Part shown: positions 8,702 to 17,233 of the stretch, piece by piece
Layout of the letters: each line of letters begins with the position of its first letter
Position numbering within the stretch: position 1 is the first letter of the stretch
NCBI GenBank assembly: GCA_947165285.1
Contig: CAMUZS010000004.1
Coordinates: 1-64,000, forward strand
Direction of reading: 5' to 3'
Length of the DNA stretch: 64,000 nucleotides
DNA from: an uncultured Mycoplasmatota bacterium
Lineage (GTDB): Bacteria; Bacillota_I; Bacilli_A; RF39; UBA660
Program-made: the position numbers and the translations under genes
The notes under the pieces: model-generated
Databases searched by the model: none
Told to the model about the DNA's origin: nothing
What the model saw: the letters and a program-made list of their open reading frames with translations, nothing else

Positions 8702-9538
8702 CTAAAGTATTATATCAACAATTATTCCAATTACTACCCCCACTACATATATAATTGATAAAATAGATAAATTTTCTTTTAAATTTTTGTTAGATTTAAA
8801 TAATAATAGTATTCCTAAACCACTACCAGTTAAAACTCCAGCTAATAGAGTTCCTATTGTTATCATATTAGATAAATATAATTCAGTCATTATTACACTA
8901 CTTGCACAATTTGGAATTAATCCAAATAAACTAGCAATAAAATAAGTAAAAATATTTTTATTTAGTAAGACATCTTTTATAGAATCTTCACCAACATTAA
9001 ATATTATCAAATTAATAATTATATTTGCTATTAAAATAAATATACCTATTTTTATAGTATGTTTAATACTTGATAAGAAGATTTTATCATGTTTACAATC
9101 ACAATGATCATGTTCACATAATTCATGAACTTTTTCTTTTTCGTCTTTATTTTTTAATATTAAATCTATTATTAGTCCAATAATTATACCAACTATTATT
9201 TTAAAACCAACTATTTTAATTAAAATAGAAATATCTGTATTTTCACTTAGCATTATTGGTAACATTTCATCACTTGTAGATAAAAATATAGCAATTAAAG
9301 TACCAATTGTTATTACCCTACCAGAAAATAAATTAGCTGCCATCGCAGAAAAACCACATTGAGGTAGTCCACCTAATATACCACCTATTATTGGACCAAA
9401 TTTTTTATTTTTTCTTAATACTTTTTCAGTTTTTTTACTTAACTTATGTTCTATAAGTTCTAATATTAAAAAAGTAATAAATAAATATGGAACGATTTTT
9501 AAGGTATCAATTAATCCATCCAATATAGTATCCCACAT
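8702..9538 (-). CDS. putative metal transporter, PF11449 (arsenic efflux/manganese-type) family
   Basis: A 278-residue membrane protein with about eight helices in two similar halves. GGLPQCGFSAMAANLFSGRVITIGTLIAIFLSTSDE-type motifs in the first half and GLIPNCASSVIMTELYLSNM in the second mark the PF11449 family, annotated as putative manganese or arsenic transporters. The central loop near residue 150 is a dense His/Cys cluster (CEHDHCDCKHDK), a likely metal site. The start at 9538 (MWDTILDG) is chosen because an AAGGAGG site lies 8 bases upstream, inside the last codons of the Fur-family gene; the longer frame back to 9580 lacks such a site. It is the second gene of the Fur-led operon. Confidence 0.88.
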   Translation of the reverse strand: MWDTILDGLIDTLKIVPYLFITFLILELIEHKLSKKTEKVLRKNKKFGPIIGGILGGLPQCGFSAMAANLFSGRVITIGTLIAIFLSTSDEMLPIMLSENTDISILIKIVGFKIIVGIIIGLIIDLILKNKDEKEKVHELCEHDHCDCKHDKIFLSSIKHTIKIGIFILIANIIINLIIFNVGEDSIKDVLLNKNIFTYFIASLFGLIPNCASSVIMTELYLSNMITIGTLLAGVLTGSGLGILLLFKSNKNLKENLSILSIIYVVGVVIGIIVDIIL

Positions 9539-9539
9539 A

Positions 9540-9944
9540 TTATATACCCTCCTTCTTATTACATTTTTTACACAAACCACTAATAATTATTTGCTTTTTA
9601 TCAATCATAAAATTATGTTCATTTGAAATATGATTAAATAAATCTTTTATACAATCACAATCAATATGAACAATCAAACCACAATTATTACATTTTAAAT
9701 AAAAATGATTTTCTTTATCACAAGAATATAAATATTGATAATAGGTTTTATTATCTTTGTTAATATTTTTAGCTATTGATTTTTCTTCAACTAATTTATC
9801 TACTAAACGATAAATAGTTGTTAAACCAACTTTTTTTTCTAATTTTTCATATATTTCTTTAATAGTTAACTCTTTTTGTTGTTTCTTTAAAAAATTTAAA
9901 ATAATGTCTTTTTGTTTAGTATTATATGTATCATTTCTTTTCAT
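9540..9944 (-). CDS. Fur-family metalloregulator
   Basis: A 134-residue repressor of the Fur/Zur/PerR family. The N-terminal half is a winged helix (QKDIILNFLKKQ, KKVGLTTIYRLVDKL). The C-terminal half is the dimerisation and metal domain: HFYLKCNNCGLIVHIDC gives the first Cys-X2-Cys and SGLCKKCNKK the second, the structural zinc site, and further His residues lie between. It is the first gene of an operon with two permease systems, and a 17-bp palindrome sits on its own promoter (9959-9975), so it probably controls itself and the transporters. Which metal it senses cannot be read from sequence; Zur-like and Fur-like roles are both possible. Confidence 0.92.
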   Translation of the reverse strand: MKRNDTYNTKQKDIILNFLKKQQKELTIKEIYEKLEKKVGLTTIYRLVDKLVEEKSIAKNINKDNKTYYQYLYSCDKENHFYLKCNNCGLIVHIDCDCIKDLFNHISNEHNFMIDKKQIIISGLCKKCNKKEGI

Positions 9945-9958
9945 AATATCACCTCAAT

Positions 9959-9975
9959 TTGAAAATTATTTTCAA
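9959..9975. promoter_or_regulatory. Fur-family operator
   Basis: TTGAAAATTATTTTCAA is a perfect palindrome of 8-1-8 bases; its core TGAAAAT-T-ATTTTCA has the 7-1-7 layout typical of Fur, Zur and PerR boxes. It covers the predicted transcription start of the operon and lies 14 bases before the regulator's start codon, so a bound repressor would block transcription. Confidence 0.8.
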
Positions 9976-9980
9976 TTTCA

Positions 9981-10009
9981 ATTATACTATTATTTTTATA
10001 ATATATCAA
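9981..10009 (-). promoter_or_regulatory. promoter of the Fur-permease operon
   Basis: On the minus strand TTGATA (10009-10004) and TATAAT (9986-9981) are 17 bases apart. The start site would fall near 9974, inside the operator. Confidence 0.7.
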
Positions 10010-10019
10010 TAAAAAAGAG

Positions 10020-10736
10020 TTAAACTGCTTTAACTTTTTTTAATAATTTATCTTTTAATGATAGATTTTCTTTTTTTAAATCTAAAGTTGCTCTTCTAAT
10101 TTGAACCGCATTTACATCTAATGTTGGAATTTGAGCTTTGATATCTTTTATAAATTTGATTGCTCTTTTATAACCTAGAGAATAATCTTTTGCATCTGTT
10201 ATTATTTTAACTGCAATTAATTCTATTAATTTAGATCTTACCATTTTATCATATATATTATTTTTCAATACCTTTTTTAATTCATTATAATCATATTTAT
10301 TTATTTTTTGTAATTCCTCAATAATATTTGATATATTTAAATTTTCTTTATTGTTTATTGGACTTTCTAAAACTTTACCGTTAATTTGCTTAGCTATGAT
10401 ATATTCTGTTTTATTAGTATTAAAATTAATTATAGGAATAATTATTTTTGAATTAAATTCATTACTTCCTTTTATTAATCCTTTACTTCTATAAAACGAA
10501 TGTAACAATAAAATCATTTCTTGTGTAAATAATCTTTCAAAATCAATTATATTTTCATTTTTATTATAAACAACATTAAATCTATCAAATCTATTCTTAT
10601 ATATTTCCGATACATAATCTACATTTAATAATATTTGTTGGTAATCTAAAATCGGTTCATAACCTTCATATATTATTTTTTTATACCATTCAAAAAATTC
10701 TAATTCTTTATTTAAAAGAAATTTGTCATTTTCCAT
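10020..10736 (-). CDS. hypothetical protein
   Basis: A soluble protein of 238 residues with no signal peptide or membrane helix. It is mostly helical by composition; a short sheet-like stretch lies around residues 100-125 (SKIIIPIINFN, TEYIIAKQING), and the C-terminal 80 residues are Lys-rich with a possible coiled coil at the end (LDLKKENLSLKDKLLKKV). I do not recognise the family. The start at 10736 is used because GGAGG sits 9 bases upstream; a longer frame would begin with TTG inside that site. It is divergent from the gene at 10843 and shares a short intergenic region with it. Confidence 0.65.
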   Translation of the reverse strand: MENDKFLLNKELEFFEWYKKIIYEGYEPILDYQQILLNVDYVSEIYKNRFDRFNVVYNKNENIIDFERLFTQEMILLLHSFYRSKGLIKGSNEFNSKIIIPIINFNTNKTEYIIAKQINGKVLESPINNKENLNISNIIEELQKINKYDYNELKKVLKNNIYDKMVRSKLIELIAVKIITDAKDYSLGYKRAIKFIKDIKAQIPTLDVNAVQIRRATLDLKKENLSLKDKLLKKVKAV

Positions 10737-10781
10737 AAACAAAACCTCCAACAGCGTTATTATAACATTAATAAATAATAT

Positions 10782-10810
10782 TTGACAAATATTATTTTAT
10801 AAACTATAAT
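10782..10810 (+). promoter_or_regulatory. consensus sigma-A promoter
   Basis: TTGACA (10782-10787) and TATAAT (10805-10810) match the consensus exactly with a 17-base spacer. It drives the gene starting at 10843 with a leader of about 25 bases. Confidence 0.85.
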
Positions 10811-10842
10811 AATTTTTCATAATTAATTGAAAGGGGTTAATT

Positions 10843-11814
10843 ATGCATATGGAAAATATCGAAGAAATGTATGAATTAATGAAAAAAGGAGAAAAATTTT
10901 TTTTAGAAGCTTATTATAGTGATAAAAGATCTTTTTTAAAAGACTGTAAACTTTTTTTAAGTAAAAATCCTGATAAATATAATGAAATAAAAATATTAAT
11001 AAAAATTATTAATAATAAAGATAAAACAAGCGTTTTTTATACTAATAGTTTATATAATATTCATGAAAAAAAATATGTATTTAATTTTCAAAAAATATTA
11101 AATGAATATTTTATAAATAAAGAAAGAGCTTATAAAATAGCAAATGATTTATATCTTAAACCAAATAATTTTAATAGAGATTTAAATTATTTTAATAATC
11201 AATTTATTAATAGTGAAATATTTATTAAAGATTTAATGGATATTTGTAATCACATTGAAATAAAATCAAGCAAAAAGAAAGATGGTAAATATGTTCCTGA
11301 TAATACATTAATTACTAATCCAAATTATTTAGATATTGTTTATGATAGTGGCTTAAGTTTAATTGATTATGCACATTATAATTTAATTGATTATACTGAA
11401 TATAGTGAATCAATTTATAGTAGATCATGTAATAAAGCAAAAGAAGTTAGAAAAAGAGAAGATAAAACTATTCCTACTATTTTAGATATTATTAAAAAAA
11501 TAGCAAATAATGAATTATCTTATGTTGAATATTTTAAATTATCTAAATTAAATTTTTATATGTTAAAAAGAATTGCTTGCGAAAATAATTTATACAGTAA
11601 AGAAGTTGCAATATTTGTTAATAAATATATTAAACAAAATAGTATTATAAATAAAGAAGTAGAACTTAGAGTTAAAAAAGTAATAAAAAATGTAGAAGTT
11701 CCTCATGAAATAATTGAAGAAGCTTTAAATTTTTTAGAAGATAATAATATTCCATTAACAAAAAAAACATATAATGAAGTATTACATGAACTAGTTAAAA
11801 AAAGAACACTTTAA
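10843..11814 (+). CDS. hypothetical protein under a strong promoter
   Basis: A cytosolic, Lys/Asn-rich protein of 323 residues with no signal peptide or membrane segment, largely helical. Residues 125-200 contain a more conserved-looking part (FIKDLMDICNHIEI, YSESIYSRSCNKAKEVRKRE). The C-terminus (residues 255-320) looks like a short helical bundle (VEVPHEIIEEALNFLEDNNI). I do not recognise it. The first ATG at 10843 has AAGGGG 6 bases upstream and follows a perfect consensus promoter, so it is probably well transcribed. It ends at a terminator shared with the TetR gene. The ribosome site AAAGGGGTT is fully complementary to a C-rich stretch in the RNA candidate at 52640-52741. Confidence 0.7.
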   Translation: MHMENIEEMYELMKKGEKFFLEAYYSDKRSFLKDCKLFLSKNPDKYNEIKILIKIINNKDKTSVFYTNSLYNIHEKKYVFNFQKILNEYFINKERAYKIANDLYLKPNNFNRDLNYFNNQFINSEIFIKDLMDICNHIEIKSSKKKDGKYVPDNTLITNPNYLDIVYDSGLSLIDYAHYNLIDYTEYSESIYSRSCNKAKEVRKREDKTIPTILDIIKKIANNELSYVEYFKLSKLNFYMLKRIACENNLYSKEVAIFVNKYIKQNSIINKEVELRVKKVIKNVEVPHEIIEEALNFLEDNNIPLTKKTYNEVLHELVKKRTL

Positions 11815-11828
11815 TAGTGTTTTTTTTA
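11805..11828. terminator. bidirectional intrinsic terminator
   Basis: AACACT / AGTGTT with a TTAAT loop, followed by seven T on the plus strand and with an A run on the other side, lies between two convergent genes. Confidence 0.75.
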
Positions 11829-12401
11829 ATTTTCTAACATCTTTTTAATAACAGAATGTAAATAAGGTTTATATTCTTCAACTGATAATGATATTCTTTT
11901 AGTTATTACACTAAAGCATGTAGCTGAAACAAATTCAATTATCATAAAAAGTGTAATTTCTGGCCTTTTTAATTTAATATTATTATCTTTTATACCCTTC
12001 ATAAACATATCATAAATCTTTAAATCATCATTTTCTATTAATTTAGTAAATTTATCTTGATATAAACTTAACGATAGATCTTTTGTAATAAAATTTAATA
12101 TTTCTGGTTCGTTTTGTATATAATCAATAATATAATCAACAACAAATATGAGTTGTTTATCAAAACTATCAATTTTAGTATTTGATAATTTATCTAAAGC
12201 GTTATTAAATATTTCCTTAGATTTTTCAATTATTAATTCTTCTTGAATGCTATATTTATCATTAAAATATAAATAAAATGTTCCCTTAGCAACTTTAGCA
12301 TCATCTACAATATCTTGAATAGTTGTTTTATTTAAACCTTTAGTTTTAAATAATTTATAGGCACTAATTAATAATCTTTCTCTTTTTGATTTTTCTTCCA
12401 T
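11826..12401 (-). CDS. TetR/AcrR-family transcriptional repressor
   Basis: A 191-residue TetR-family regulator. The DNA-binding helix-turn-helix is at residues 10-55 (TTIQDIVDDAKVAKGTFYLYFNDKYSIQEELI); the remaining helices form the ligand and dimer domain, which is not conserved enough to name a ligand. It is divergent from the MMPL transporter gene and the 140-base gap holds two identical palindromic sites over both promoters. The usual arrangement is therefore likely: the protein represses itself and the transporter until a substrate binds. The start is supported by an AAGGGTGATTTTTT site. Confidence 0.92.
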   Translation of the reverse strand: MEEKSKRERLLISAYKLFKTKGLNKTTIQDIVDDAKVAKGTFYLYFNDKYSIQEELIIEKSKEIFNNALDKLSNTKIDSFDKQLIFVVDYIIDYIQNEPEILNFITKDLSLSLYQDKFTKLIENDDLKIYDMFMKGIKDNNIKLKRPEITLFMIIEFVSATCFSVITKRISLSVEEYKPYLHSVIKKMLEN

Positions 12402-12477
12402 AAAAAATCACCCTTCTTTAGTTAAGATAGCACTTTTAATCATTATAATCAATTAAAATCATATAATAAATATAGTA

Positions 12478-12525
12478 TTGACTAAAAGTCATTTATATGA
12501 TATCATACTACTGACTTTTAGTCAA
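12478..12525. promoter_or_regulatory. symmetric TetR operator over two face-to-face promoters
   Basis: Two arms, TTGACTAAAAGTCA (12478-12491) and TGACTTTTAGTCAA (12512-12525), are perfect reverse complements, and each contains its own palindrome TGACT-N3-AGTCA. Each arm supplies a -35 box: TTGACT (12478-12483) with TATCAT (12501-12506) on the plus strand, and TTGACT (12525-12520) with TATCAT (12502-12497) on the minus strand, both with 17-base spacers. The two -10 boxes overlap in ATGATATCAT at the centre. Binding of the repressor to both arms would shut both promoters. Confidence 0.85.
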
Positions 12526-12541
12526 CAGAAGGAGTGAAATT

Positions 12542-15500
12542 ATGAAAAAATTAACTGATTTAGTAGTTAAATATCGTAATATTATATTAATAGTATTTAT
12601 TATATTAACAGGTATTTGTATATATTTATCAACTAAAGTAAATATTAATGATGATATTATGAAATACTTACCTGCAACATCAGAAACAAAAATTGGAAAA
12701 GATATAATGGATGTTGAATTTGAAGAACAAGATTCATCAAAACTAAATGTTATGTTTAAAGGTTTATCTGATGAAGATAAAAACAATACATTAAATGATT
12801 TAAAAAATATTTCCAATGTTGATTCTGTTGATTATGAAAACAATGATCAATATAATAAAGATGATTATACTTTATATACATTAAATGTTAAAGATTATGC
12901 GTCTTCTCAAACTTCAACAAATGTTTATAATTATGTAAAAGATAATTTTAAAACAGCAGGTATGAGTGGTAGTATATATGATGAAAACAAACCTATTCTT
13001 CAACTTTGGATAGTATTTGTGGCAATTTTATGTGCTATGATTATTTTAATTATATTAAGTGATTCTTATGTTGAACCATTCTTGTATTTAATATCAATTG
13101 GAATAGCAGTATTTATTAATAAAGGTACAAATATTATGTTTGATAGTGTTTCTGAAATAACTAATTCAATTGTTGCTATCTTACAACTTGCTTTATCAAT
13201 GGATTATTCAATCATGCTTACTAATAGATATAAACAAGAAAAAGAAAAACACAAAAATAAAATTGATGCTATGAAGGAAGCTTTATATCATTCTTTTAAA
13301 GCAATTTCTAGTAGTTCTGTTACAACAATTGTTGGATTACTTGCATTAGTATTTATGAGTTTTACAATTGGAAAGGACTTAGGATTTGTACTTGCTAAAG
13401 GAGTTCTTTTGAGTTTAGTATCAATATTCTTATGTTTACCTTCTCTTCTTTTGATATGTGATAATTTAATAGCTAAAACTCATAAAAAATCTCCTCATTT
13501 TAACTTAACAAAACTTGGTAAATTTAGTTATAAAACAAGATATCTACAAACTATATTTATAGTTGGACTATTTATACTAGCATACATTTTAAAAGGAAAT
13601 ATTGGCATATTATTTACTGGATCTGAACAAGATAAAGTTGGAAAAGTATTTCCTTCTACTAACCAAATAGCTATAGTTTATGAAAATAAATATGAAGATA
13701 TTATTTCATCATATTGTAAGGAATTAGAAAATGATAAAAAGATAGATGAAGTATTATGTTATTCAAATACTATAAATGAAAAACTAGCATATAATGAATT
13801 AAACAATAAATTTAAAGATTTAGGACAAGATACTAATATTGATGAATACTTAATAAAAATAATTTATTACAATTATTATAATAAAGATAAATCTAATAAA
13901 ATGACATTAAATGAATTTATTAATTTCATTAAATCAGATATTTATACTAATAAAAATATTAATAGTGATATAAATCAAGATACTAAAAACAATTTAGATA
14001 AATTAAGTAATTTTACTGATATTAATAATATTAATCAAAAAAGAACACCAAAAGAAATAGCACAAATATTAGGAATGGATGAAAATGATGCTAATAATAT
14101 ATTAATATATTACAATAGTAAAAATTCAAATAATAAAATAACAATTAAAGAATTTGTTAATTTTATGTTAAATGATGTAGCTAATGATCCTAAATATTCT
14201 TCAAATGTAAACAATGCTACAAAAATCAAATTAAAGCAACTAAAAAATTTTACAGATGTTAAAAATATTAATAAGAAGATGAATTCAAAAGAATTATCTA
14301 ATATATTTAGTATTGATGAAGAACTAGTTAAAAAATTACTATTATTTTATAAAACTACAACAAAAAGTAATTCTAAAATGACTTTAAAACAATTTGCTGA
14401 TTTTGCTTTAAATCTATCTAAAGAAAATGATTATAAAGATTTATTTGATGAAAATACAATTAATTCATTATCAACTCTATCTTATCTTGGTGATGAAGAT
14501 AAAATATCTAAAGAATTTAATTTAACAAAAATGAATGAAAGTTTAAATAATTTAGGAATTGATTTAGATAATGATAAAATATCAACATTATATATTTTAT
14601 ATACTGGATCTACTACTAATACTAAACTTACTTTAAAGCAATTTTCACAAATAGCTTTAAATATGGCAAGTAATGATAAATATAAAGTATATTTTACAGA
14701 TGAAACAAAAGCATCACTTCAAAAAATAATAGATTTAAGTAATAATTATAATATTTCAATGTCAAATACTAATTTATATAGTATGTTTAATATTAATAGT
14801 GATGTTGCTTCAAATTTAAATTATGCTATTACTGGTGATGTAAATGGAATTTATAATAAAACTCCATTAGAATTTGTTAATTTATTATTAACAAACAATA
14901 GTATATCATCACAATTAGATTCAAATAGTTTAAAATCTTTACAAAGTGCATATTACATTATGAACAATACTACAACTAATTATTCTAATAATGAAATTAT
15001 TAATGCATTATCTCAAGAAAAAATAGTTGTTAGTATGGTATATGGTGCATATGAATCACAAAATAATAATATTAAAGATATTTCAATTAAAGAATTAATT
15101 AATTATATTTATGAAAATAAAGATAATAAATATATTGCTCCATTTATTTCTTCTAAAAAGGATTTAATAAATCTTGCTTATTTAATTATTAATAATACTA
15201 ATACAAAATATACTTACACTGAAATTAGCAATATTACAAATACTGATAAGGAAAAGGTAAATAAAATATATGGAGTTTACGATTATTTTAATAGTGAAAC
15301 ATTGTTATCACCATTAGATTTTACTAAACTAATAATAAATAACAAAGATAGTGAATTATTAAAAGGAAAAATTAATAATTCATCATTAAATACTTTGAAG
15401 TTAGTTAAAGAAGTAATGGAATCAACATTAAATAATACTAAATATAGTTCTAATAAATTAAGTGATTTATTAGATATTGATAAAGAAAAAATAAATTTAA

Positions 15501-16612
15501 TATATGGCTTATATGATTTTAAAAATAACAAATCTTCAAAAATATCTCTTAAAAACTTTGTTAATTTTATTATTAATGATGTAATGAATAATAAAGAATA
15601 TTCAGATAAATTTGATAATGATAAAAGAAAAAAATTAACAACTATTAATTCTGTAATCAATAATTCTATTAATAAAGTTACTTATACATCAGCTGAAGCT
15701 GCAAGTATCTTAAATATTTTAAGTGATGATTTAGATACTTCGTTAATAGATTTAGTTTATTTATATTATGGAAGTGATAAACAATTTAATAATGAATATA
15801 AAATGACTATTGAAGAATTTGTTAATTATTTAAATAATGATATTTTAAATGATGATAGATTTAATGATTTTATTAACAGTGAAAAAAGAAAAACAATTAA
15901 GGATGCTAAAAAAACAATTGATAAAGCTAAGAATTTAATTGTATCTAATAAGTATTCAAGAATGGTTTTAAATACAAAATATGCTTTTGAAAATGAAGAA
16001 ACATATAATTTTGTAAATTCTATTAAAGAAAAATTTTCAGATAAAGATGAAATATATGTTGTAGGTAATTCACCAATGGCTGTTGAAATGAATAAAACAT
16101 TTAATGATGAATTAAACAAAATTACAATACTTACTATAATATTTATATTTATAGTTGTTGCAATTACTTTTAAAGATTTAATAATTCCAACAATTTTAGT
16201 TTTATTAATTCAATGTGCAGTATATGTTACAATGAGTGCTATTTCTGTTGGTGGTGGATCTGTATACTTTATATCCCTTTTAATAGTACAAGCTATATTA
16301 ATGGGTGCCACTATTGATTATGCTATTGTATATACATCATATTATAAAGAATCAAGACTTACTATGAATATAAAAGATTCTATAATTAATGCATATAATA
16401 AATCTATTCATACAATACTTAGTTCATCATCTATATTAATTATAGTAACTCTTGTTGTAGCAAATTTTGCATCTGCTATAGCAGCTAAAATTTGTGAAAC
16501 AATATCTCAAGGTACATTTGCTGCAGTACTATTAATATTATTAATACTTCCTGGCATACTTGCAGCAACTGACAAATTTATATGTAGAAAAGGTTACTAC
16601 AAAGAAATATAA
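12542..16612 (+). CDS. MMPL/RND-superfamily transporter with nine-repeat extracytoplasmic insert
   Basis: A 1356-residue transporter of the MMPL branch of the RND superfamily, which exports lipids or hydrophobic compounds using the proton gradient. Helix 1 is at 13-30, a loop with NDDIMKYLPATSET follows, and helices 2-6 lie around 155-310 with the family motif ALSMDYSIMLTNRYK near 220. Helix 7 is near 340-360. The second half resumes at about 1195 (TILTIIFIFIVVAITF) with GATIDYAIVYTSYYKESR near 1260 and ends at helix 12. The loop between helices 7 and 8 is about 830 residues, far longer than usual, and holds nine repeats of about 80 residues. The start has a GAAGGAGTG site. A divergent TetR repressor controls it. 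The substrate is unknown. Confidence 0.92.
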   Translation: MKKLTDLVVKYRNIILIVFIILTGICIYLSTKVNINDDIMKYLPATSETKIGKDIMDVEFEEQDSSKLNVMFKGLSDEDKNNTLNDLKNISNVDSVDYENNDQYNKDDYTLYTLNVKDYASSQTSTNVYNYVKDNFKTAGMSGSIYDENKPILQLWIVFVAILCAMIILIILSDSYVEPFLYLISIGIAVFINKGTNIMFDSVSEITNSIVAILQLALSMDYSIMLTNRYKQEKEKHKNKIDAMKEALYHSFKAISSSSVTTIVGLLALVFMSFTIGKDLGFVLAKGVLLSLVSIFLCLPSLLLICDNLIAKTHKKSPHFNLTKLGKFSYKTRYLQTIFIVGLFILAYILKGNIGILFTGSEQDKVGKVFPSTNQIAIVYENKYEDIISSYCKELENDKKIDEVLCYSNTINEKLAYNELNNKFKDLGQDTNIDEYLIKIIYYNYYNKDKSNKMTLNEFINFIKSDIYTNKNINSDINQDTKNNLDKLSNFTDINNINQKRTPKEIAQILGMDENDANNILIYYNSKNSNNKITIKEFVNFMLNDVANDPKYSSNVNNATKIKLKQLKNFTDVKNINKKMNSKELSNIFSIDEELVKKLLLFYKTTTKSNSKMTLKQFADFALNLSKENDYKDLFDENTINSLSTLSYLGDEDKISKEFNLTKMNESLNNLGIDLDNDKISTLYILYTGSTTNTKLTLKQFSQIALNMASNDKYKVYFTDETKASLQKIIDLSNNYNISMSNTNLYSMFNINSDVASNLNYAITGDVNGIYNKTPLEFVNLLLTNNSISSQLDSNSLKSLQSAYYIMNNTTTNYSNNEIINALSQEKIVVSMVYGAYESQNNNIKDISIKELINYIYENKDNKYIAPFISSKKDLINLAYLIINNTNTKYTYTEISNITNTDKEKVNKIYGVYDYFNSETLLSPLDFTKLIINNKDSELLKGKINNSSLNTLKLVKEVMESTLNNTKYSSNKLSDLLDIDKEKINLIYGLYDFKNNKSSKISLKNFVNFIINDVMNNKEYSDKFDNDKRKKLTTINSVINNSINKVTYTSAEAASILNILSDDLDTSLIDLVYLYYGSDKQFNNEYKMTIEEFVNYLNNDILNDDRFNDFINSEKRKTIKDAKKTIDKAKNLIVSNKYSRMVLNTKYAFENEETYNFVNSIKEKFSDKDEIYVVGNSPMAVEMNKTFNDELNKITILTIIFIFIVVAITFKDLIIPTILVLLIQCAVYVTMSAISVGGGSVYFISLLIVQAILMGATIDYAIVYTSYYKESRLTMNIKDSIINAYNKSIHTILSSSSILIIVTLVVANFASAIAAKICETISQGTFAAVLLILLILPGILAATDKFICRKGYYKEI
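13840..15890 (+). repeat. nine diverged ~240-bp coding repeats
   Basis: Within the transporter, a motif of the form (I/V)Y-x-Y-...-(N)K-(M/I/L)-(T/S)-(L/I)-K-x-F-(V/I)-N-(F/L) recurs nine times, at about nucleotides 13861, 14101, 14341, 14584, 14822, 15036, 15266, 15499 and 15757. The spacing is 214-258 bases, about 80 residues. Examples are NKMTLNEFINFI, NKITIKEFVNFM, SKMTLKQFADFA, SKISLKNFVNFI and YKMTIEEFVNYL. The copies are diverged in sequence, so the expansion is old. The spacing recalls EF-hand pairs but the acidic calcium loop is not present. Confidence 0.85.
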
Positions 16613-16640
16613 AAAGTGAATTATAAATTCACTTTTTTTT
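16611..16640 (+). terminator. terminator of the MMPL gene
   Basis: A 12-bp stem AAAAAGTGAATT / AATTCACTTTTT with a three-base loop runs into a T tract, directly after the stop codon. Confidence 0.85.
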
Positions 16641-16677
16641 ATTTAAATGATATAATTATTTTGTAAGGAAGATTTAT

Positions 16678-17232
16678 ATGTTAATAAAGTTTTTTAGACA
16701 TTTACATACCATAAATAAACATCGCTTTATTGTTTTTAAATTATGTTGTAGAGTTGGTATTCCTTGGCAAGGTTTACTTCATGACCTATCAAAATATTCT
16801 CCAACTGAGTTTTTTGAAAGTATTAAATATTATACGGATGGTAGTGAATCTCCAATATTAAATTGTAAAAAAAATAATGGTTATTCAAAAGCATGGTTAC
16901 ATCATAAAGGAAGAAATAAACATCATAGTGAATATTGGGTAGATTTAGCTGCTCCAAATAAAACACCAGTTATTCCATTTAAATATGCTTTAGAAATGGT
17001 ATGTGATAGAATAGCAGCTAGTAAAACATATAAAAAGAAAAAATATAGTGATATGTCTCCTTATTATTATTGGAATAAAAATCGAGATAAAGAAATGATG
17101 AATAAAAAAATACAAGGTTTCTTAACTGAAGTATTTGAATTATTAGGAGCATATGGAGAAAAAAAAGTAATTAATAAAAAATACTTATTAAATATTTATA
17201 ATAAGCATGTGAAAGGAAAAGGATTAGATTAA
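16678..17232 (+). CDS. DUF5662-family protein
   Basis: A 184-residue soluble protein that matches the DUF5662 family by its conserved pattern LLHDLSKYSPTEF near residue 38 and WLHHKGRNKHHSEYW near residue 80, with CDRIAASKTY later. The many conserved His and Asp residues (HDLSK, HHKGRNKHH) resemble a metal-dependent HD-type phosphohydrolase site, but catalytic function has not been established as far as I know. It is the first gene of three packed tightly on the plus strand (gaps of 1 base each to the next two genes). A GGAAGATTT site precedes the ATG. Confidence 0.85.
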   Translation: MLIKFFRHLHTINKHRFIVFKLCCRVGIPWQGLLHDLSKYSPTEFFESIKYYTDGSESPILNCKKNNGYSKAWLHHKGRNKHHSEYWVDLAAPNKTPVIPFKYALEMVCDRIAASKTYKKKKYSDMSPYYYWNKNRDKEMMNKKIQGFLTEVFELLGAYGEKKVINKKYLLNIYNKHVKGKGLD

Positions 17233-17233
17233 T

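Noticed and set aside
12508-12816. A 102-residue frame on the minus strand overlapping the start of the MMPL gene
   Set aside because: It is a shadow of the MMPL coding frame and covers the promoter/operator; there is no ribosome site.
13840-15890. EF-hand calcium-binding repeats in the MMPL insert
   Set aside because: The spacing is similar, but the D-x-D-x-D-G loop with its terminal Glu is missing in all nine copies.
15283-16119. Long minus-strand frames opposite the repeat region
   Set aside because: Mirror frames of the repetitive, AT-rich MMPL coding sequence; no start signals and no recognisable protein.
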